Below, in pieces: positions 59,894 to 64,000 of a stretch of DNA of 64,000 bases (positions within the stretch are counted from its first letter, which is position 1; each line of letters begins with the position of its first letter). The position numbers and the translations under genes are program-made. This DNA is from Nitrospira lenta (GTDB lineage Bacteria; Nitrospirota; Nitrospiria; Nitrospirales; Nitrospiraceae): positions 1 to 64,000 of the forward strand of contig NZ_OUNR01000018.1 of the NCBI RefSeq assembly GCF_900403705.1. The letters are read 5' to 3'. The notes below the pieces were generated by a model. The model was not told the origin of the DNA. It was given only the letters and a program-made list of their open reading frames with translations, and ran no database searches.

Positions 59894-60757
59894 ATGGCCC
59901 CCGATACTCAAATCTCCGCCGCCGCCATCGAGAAGCTCGAACAGGCTCTGGTCAAAAAACTGGATGCCGGAGAAGTCGAACTCCCGCTGCTCCCTCAAGT
60001 TGCCAGCCAAGTCATGACCCTGGCCGCCGATGCCACGGCTGATGCGGCCAAGCTGTCAGCGCTGATCCATCAAGATCAAGCCTTGGCTGCCCACGTCCTG
60101 CGCATCGCCAATTCACCGGCCTATATGCCGCGCAGCCCGGTCGTCTCACTTCAGCACGCCGTGGCCATGCTCGGCATCAATCTGCTTTCTGAAATTGCCT
60201 TCACCGCCTCCTTGAAAAACGGTGCGTTCCAAGTGCCAGGTCACGAAGAGCATGTGAAGCTGCTCTGGCGCCACTCACTGGCCAGCGGCGCGTTTGGCAA
60301 GGAAGTCGCCCGAATGCGCCGAGTGAACGTCGAAACCGCGTACCTTTGCGGACTCCTGCACGGAATCGGCAAACCCGTTGTCCTCCGGACCGTGGTGAAT
60401 CTCGCCAAAACCCTCAACGTCCCGGACGACACCGCCACGATGCGGCAACTCCTGGATGGCTACCACACTCGCGTCGGCACCTTGATTGCCGACAAATGGG
60501 GACTCCCCAAACAAGTAGCCGAAGCCATTGCGTGCTACCAGGAATATGATCACGCCACAGCCTTTAGACAAGACTGCTTGCTCACGTGCGCCGCAGACCG
60601 CCTGGCAACACACCTCCTGGAGCCGGAGATCCTCCCGGAAGAAGAATTGCGCGAGCATCCGGTCTTCGCCGACCTCAACCTCTACCCCACCGATATCGAC
60701 CAGCTGCTGGCCGGTAAAGAAAAGGCGTTGGCCCTGGTCAATGCGATGAACCTATGA
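59894..60757 (+). CDS. HDOD-domain protein
   Basis: 287 residues, one HDOD domain at about 20-215: LPLLPQVASQVMTLAADATADAAKLSALI is broken only by variable residues, followed by DQALAAHVLRIANSPAYM, AVAMLGINLLSEIAFTASL, and HGIGKPVVL instead of the HD pair. HDOD proteins lack phosphodiesterase activity and serve in signal transduction. Its stop overlaps the sthA start by 4 bases, so the two are translated together, an unexpected link between a signalling protein and a transhydrogenase. The start at 59894 is not backed by a strong ribosome binding site. Confidence 0.85.
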   Translation: MAPDTQISAAAIEKLEQALVKKLDAGEVELPLLPQVASQVMTLAADATADAAKLSALIHQDQALAAHVLRIANSPAYMPRSPVVSLQHAVAMLGINLLSEIAFTASLKNGAFQVPGHEEHVKLLWRHSLASGAFGKEVARMRRVNVETAYLCGLLHGIGKPVVLRTVVNLAKTLNVPDDTATMRQLLDGYHTRVGTLIADKWGLPKQVAEAIACYQEYDHATAFRQDCLLTCAADRLATHLLEPEILPEEELREHPVFADLNLYPTDIDQLLAGKEKALALVNAMNL

Positions 60758-62169
60758 GCACACCAACGGCCTTCGACATCGTCATCATCGGCGCCGGCCC
60801 CGCCGGACAAAAAGCCGCCATCCAGGGCGCGAAATCCGGCAAGCGCGTGGCGCTGCTGGAGCGTGAACGAGGTATCGGCGGCAGCTGCGTCTACCGCGGC
60901 ACCATCCCCAGCAAAACGTTGCGGGAAAGCGCCCTGCACCTCGACCGCCTCCGCCGAGCCAGCGCGGCATTTGAATTCAGCTTGAAGCCGGGTGCCGAAA
61001 TCTCCTCCCTGCTCAGCCGACTGGAAGAAGTCGTCCAAACGCACGATACCTACATGAGCAAACAGCTGCGGCGGAACGGCATCTCCCTGTTTCACGGCCG
61101 CGCGCGCTTCATCAATGATCGCACCATCGAAATGCAGACCGTAGACGGCGCCCGTCAACACTTTACCGCCGACCATTTCGTCGTCGCTACCGGCTCGCGC
61201 CCGCGCAATCCTCACGAAATCCCCGTCGATCATGAACATATCCTCGACAGCGATTCGCTCTTATCGATGATCTACCTCCCACGATCTCTGGCGATCATTG
61301 GCGGCGGCGTCATCGGGTGCGAGTACGCTTCGATCTTCGCCCTCCTCGGCGTTGAAGTCACGCTGATCGATCGCGCAAAAGCACCGCTGCAATTCATGGA
61401 TCAAGAGCTCGTGGCGCAGTTCGTCGCCAGCTTTGAACAGCACGGCGGACACTACCTTGGCGGACAATCGATTCAAAGCGTCCAATGGAACGGCGCCACC
61501 CATGTGGTGACGCTGCTCGGCGACGGCCAGATCATCAAGAGCGAAAAAATGCTCGTTGCATTGGGACGGCAAGCCAATATCGAAGACCTCAATCTACCTG
61601 CGGCCGGACTGGAGGTCGACGACAAGGGCAGCCTGTCCGTCAACCAGTTCTGCCAAACCGCCGTGCCGCACATCTATGCCGTCGGCGATATGGTCGGTGC
61701 GCCGGCCCTCGCGTCAAAGGCCATGGAGCAGGGTCGCCGCGCCGTACGCCATGCCCTCAACCTGCCGATCGGAGATGCCGCGTCGACCATTCCCATCGGG
61801 GTCTACACCATTCCTGAAATGGCCAGTATCGGCCTGGATGAAAAGATGGCCAACGAACGATTTCGGAATCCACTCGTCGGCCGCGCCAAGTTCGAGGAAG
61901 TCGCCCGCGCGCAAATATCAGGCGCCGGCCATGGACTCCTAAAAATGATCGCCGATCCGGACGGCGAACGATTGCTGGGCATCCAGATCGTCGGAGATTC
62001 CGCCACAGAACTGGTGCACATCGGTCAGATGGCCTTGCAGCAAGGCGCGCTGGTCGAATCGTTTATCGACAACGTCTTCAACTTCCCCACCTACGCCGAA
62101 GCCTATCGCGTCGCCGCGCTGGACATCCTCGGCCAGGTCGCCAAACGCCAAACCGCGGCGGCGGCCTAG
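60754..62169 (+). CDS. sthA: soluble pyridine nucleotide transhydrogenase, SthA type
   Basis: 471 residues, FAD-dependent, expected to equilibrate NADPH with NAD+. FAD-binding IIGAGPAGQKAAI at 11-23, and GGSCVYRGTIPSK at 42-54: the first Cys at 45 is present, but the second Cys of the disulfide oxidoreductases is Thr50, as in SthA. NAD(P) site IIGGGVIGCEYASIFALLG follows near 180, and the C-terminal dimerisation domain has NFPTYAEAYRVAA. Lipoamide dehydrogenase is excluded by the missing Cys and the His-Pro motif change. Confidence 0.9.
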   Translation: MSTPTAFDIVIIGAGPAGQKAAIQGAKSGKRVALLERERGIGGSCVYRGTIPSKTLRESALHLDRLRRASAAFEFSLKPGAEISSLLSRLEEVVQTHDTYMSKQLRRNGISLFHGRARFINDRTIEMQTVDGARQHFTADHFVVATGSRPRNPHEIPVDHEHILDSDSLLSMIYLPRSLAIIGGGVIGCEYASIFALLGVEVTLIDRAKAPLQFMDQELVAQFVASFEQHGGHYLGGQSIQSVQWNGATHVVTLLGDGQIIKSEKMLVALGRQANIEDLNLPAAGLEVDDKGSLSVNQFCQTAVPHIYAVGDMVGAPALASKAMEQGRRAVRHALNLPIGDAASTIPIGVYTIPEMASIGLDEKMANERFRNPLVGRAKFEEVARAQISGAGHGLLKMIADPDGERLLGIQIVGDSATELVHIGQMALQQGALVESFIDNVFNFPTYAEAYRVAALDILGQVAKRQTAAAA

Positions 62170-62256
62170 CATGCCCGCCCTTTGACCCCGCGCATCTTTT
62201 TCGTATAGGCTGAGCCTGACGCTCGACACTGCCGTCGATACCGCCAGGAACCGCCC

Positions 62257-63954
62257 ATGAACCGATCAAACCGCCGCCGTCAGGAATCCCGTCAGGCCAA
62301 GACCGGCTCCACGTCCAATAGTTTTGCCGTTCATTCACTGCTCGACCAGGGGAAACGCCATCATCAGGCAGGGCAATTGGCTGAGGCGGAACGCAATTAC
62401 CAATTGGCTCTGAATATGGTGCCGGGCCATCCCGAAGCACTGCACCTCTTAGGATTATTGGCCTATCGCGTCGGCAGCTACGATCAGGCGATCGAACTCA
62501 TCACCCAAGCCATCGAGGGCACTCCGTCCTCCCCGCTCTATCGGTTCAACCTCGGGGTGGTCACGCAACGAGCGGGAAAAGCCGAAGACGCGATCCGGGC
62601 GTATGAGAAAGCCCTGGTGCTCAATCCCAAATACGTGGATGCCCTCATCAACCTCGGCAACGTGCTCAAAGACCTGCATCGCCTCGCCGCCGCCGTCGAG
62701 ACCTATCGAAAAGCCCTCTTCCTGAATCCAGCACACGCCGACACCCACAACAACCTCGGCGTCGCGCTCAAAGAACAGCATGCCCTCCGGGAGGCCATCG
62801 CCGCCTATCGAGAAGCCATCAGGCTGAAACCCACGCACTTTGAGGCCTGGAACAACCTAGGCCTGGCCCTGTTGGAAATCGGCTCGAGCGATGAGGCCAT
62901 CGCCTCGTTTCAGCAGGCGCTGAACATCGCGCCGCAGTCATCGAAAGCTCTGTATAACTTGGGCATCGCCGCCATGTGGACGGGCGATCACGCCGGCGCC
63001 ATTGCTCGCTTCTCCCACGTAGCCACAGCAAAACACCATCATAGCGGTCCAATTCAAGAGACCGCCCTGTTTCGATCACGGCTGAAGCACGACGCCGAGC
63101 AAACTCGATTGCTCATTGAGCGAGGCCGTCTTGATGCTTCACACCGAAGTTATATTGATGCGCTGGAGCGATTGGAAATCACTCTGGCCGCAGCCTACCC
63201 TACACGCAACCGATGTCCCGTCGATCCGGCGGCGCTTACAGCCATTGCGCCGTCTTTCAATCAATTCCTCTATCGCGCCCCCTGTGAACGGCTGGCCGAT
63301 GGCGCACTGAATCCGCAACTCGATATCCGAGCCATCGAAACACGCTACCTGGGACAGCAGCCGGAAGTGACCTACATCGATCACCTGCTCAAGCCGGAAG
63401 CCCTAGCCGCACTGCGAACCTTTTGCCTCGAATCCACGATTTGGAAGAAGGACTACGAAAACGGCTACCTCGGGGCGTTTCTCGGCGATGGATTCGCCAC
63501 CCCCCTCCTCTTGCAAATTGCCGAAGAACTACGCCGCACACTTCCCGGCATTTTTAAAGACCATCGGCTCACCCAAGCCTGGGCCTTTAAACAGGATAGC
63601 GCCAGGCGCGGCCTCTCCATCCATGCCGACGCCGCTGCCGTGAATGTGAATTTCTGGATTACACCGGACGAGGCGAACCTGAATCCCGAGAAGGGTGGAC
63701 TCGTGGTCTACGATAAAGAAGCGCCGGCAGATTGGAATTTCGCGGCCTACAACAGCGAGCAGAATAAACCGAAGATTCTTGAATGGCTGACACAAGCCGG
63801 GGCCCAGACGATTCGGGTACCCTATCGCGCCAACCGCGCGGTGGTCTTCAACTCAGACTTGTTTCACGAAACCGACGACGTGACCTTCCGCGACGACTAC
63901 CTCAGCCGACGCATCAATATCACACTGCTCTACGGCTATCGCCATCGCGCCTAG
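62257..63954 (+). CDS. TPR protein fused to a 2-oxoglutarate/Fe(II) oxygenase-like domain
   Basis: 565 residues. Residues about 30-260 hold six to seven TPR units (LNPKYVDALINLGNVLKDL and similar). The C-terminal 190 residues have the double-stranded beta-helix iron ligands His456 and Asp458 (SIHADAAAVNVNFW), His537 (LFHETDD) and a 2-oxoglutarate-type Arg near 552 (RRINITLLYG). The N-terminus is very basic (MNRSNRRRQESRQ). It may hydroxylate proteins or a glycan bound by the TPRs. No neighbour explains it; 87 bases after sthA. Confidence 0.82.
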   Translation: MNRSNRRRQESRQAKTGSTSNSFAVHSLLDQGKRHHQAGQLAEAERNYQLALNMVPGHPEALHLLGLLAYRVGSYDQAIELITQAIEGTPSSPLYRFNLGVVTQRAGKAEDAIRAYEKALVLNPKYVDALINLGNVLKDLHRLAAAVETYRKALFLNPAHADTHNNLGVALKEQHALREAIAAYREAIRLKPTHFEAWNNLGLALLEIGSSDEAIASFQQALNIAPQSSKALYNLGIAAMWTGDHAGAIARFSHVATAKHHHSGPIQETALFRSRLKHDAEQTRLLIERGRLDASHRSYIDALERLEITLAAAYPTRNRCPVDPAALTAIAPSFNQFLYRAPCERLADGALNPQLDIRAIETRYLGQQPEVTYIDHLLKPEALAALRTFCLESTIWKKDYENGYLGAFLGDGFATPLLLQIAEELRRTLPGIFKDHRLTQAWAFKQDSARRGLSIHADAAAVNVNFWITPDEANLNPEKGGLVVYDKEAPADWNFAAYNSEQNKPKILEWLTQAGAQTIRVPYRANRAVVFNSDLFHETDDVTFRDDYLSRRINITLLYGYRHRA

Positions 63955-64000
63955 TCGCGACCGAAACAACATGGGCAGACGCCGTCATCCGCCCGTCCGC

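Overview
The window is about 60 percent GC and reads as chromosome of an aerobic, autotrophy-leaning bacterium, most likely of the genus Nitrospira. This is an inference from gene content: a soluble copper nitrite reductase (nirK) beside a Crp/Fnr regulator, pyruvate phosphate dikinase, a Thermus-type isocitrate dehydrogenase, a stand-alone HdrB/SdhE-like CCG protein and a CusCBA/CzcCBA efflux unit. No rRNA, tRNA, insertion sequence or CRISPR array was seen.

Layout. 1-7000: housekeeping genes (sua5, icd with a separately encoded C-terminal domain, a SpoU rRNA methylase, rlmI). 7000-13400: a ThDP-dependent 2-keto acid decarboxylase, a histidine kinase with its NarL-type regulator, then three single-domain receivers, one of which has lost its phosphoacceptor Asp. 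13400-20700: outer membrane, adaptor and pump genes of a metal-type RND efflux system, a cation/proton antiporter and a SugE-type exporter. 21200-23750: a GT81-like synthase and a HAD phosphatase, probably for glucosyl- or mannosylglycerate. 24650-29300: a leftward operon of LPP20, LpoB-like and COG3014 lipoproteins ending in a PIN-domain pair. 29600-33800: a caspase-fold TPR protein lacking the catalytic Cys, acetyl-CoA synthetase and an IPT/TIG protein.

34000-36700 is the foreign part: a two-gene Pycsar antiphage system (PycTIR effector and PycC nucleotidyl cyclase) followed by an AbiGi-like gene. All three are leftward, AT-richer than the flanks, and separated or bounded by attC-like sites and a 51-bp direct repeat. 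I read this as an integron-type gene cassette cluster without an integrase in view, lying between the IPT/TIG gene and ribE.

36700-48700 is a long leftward stretch: a hydrolase/MFS/ribE operon, ppdK-ribD with ppdK carrying a histone-like basic tail, and glyQ-glyS. 48900-58000 is rightward: an Rrf2 regulator with a TauE/SafE exporter, transketolase, Crp/Fnr, nirK and four exported proteins downstream of it. 58000-64000 has a cupin and the HdrB-like gene leftward, then HDOD-sthA and a TPR/2OG-oxygenase fusion rightward.

The most useful leads are the Pycsar/AbiGi cassette cluster, the split isocitrate dehydrogenase, the degenerate receiver, the pseudocaspase and the basic tail on pyruvate phosphate dikinase. 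All family assignments come from reading motifs; no database search was run.
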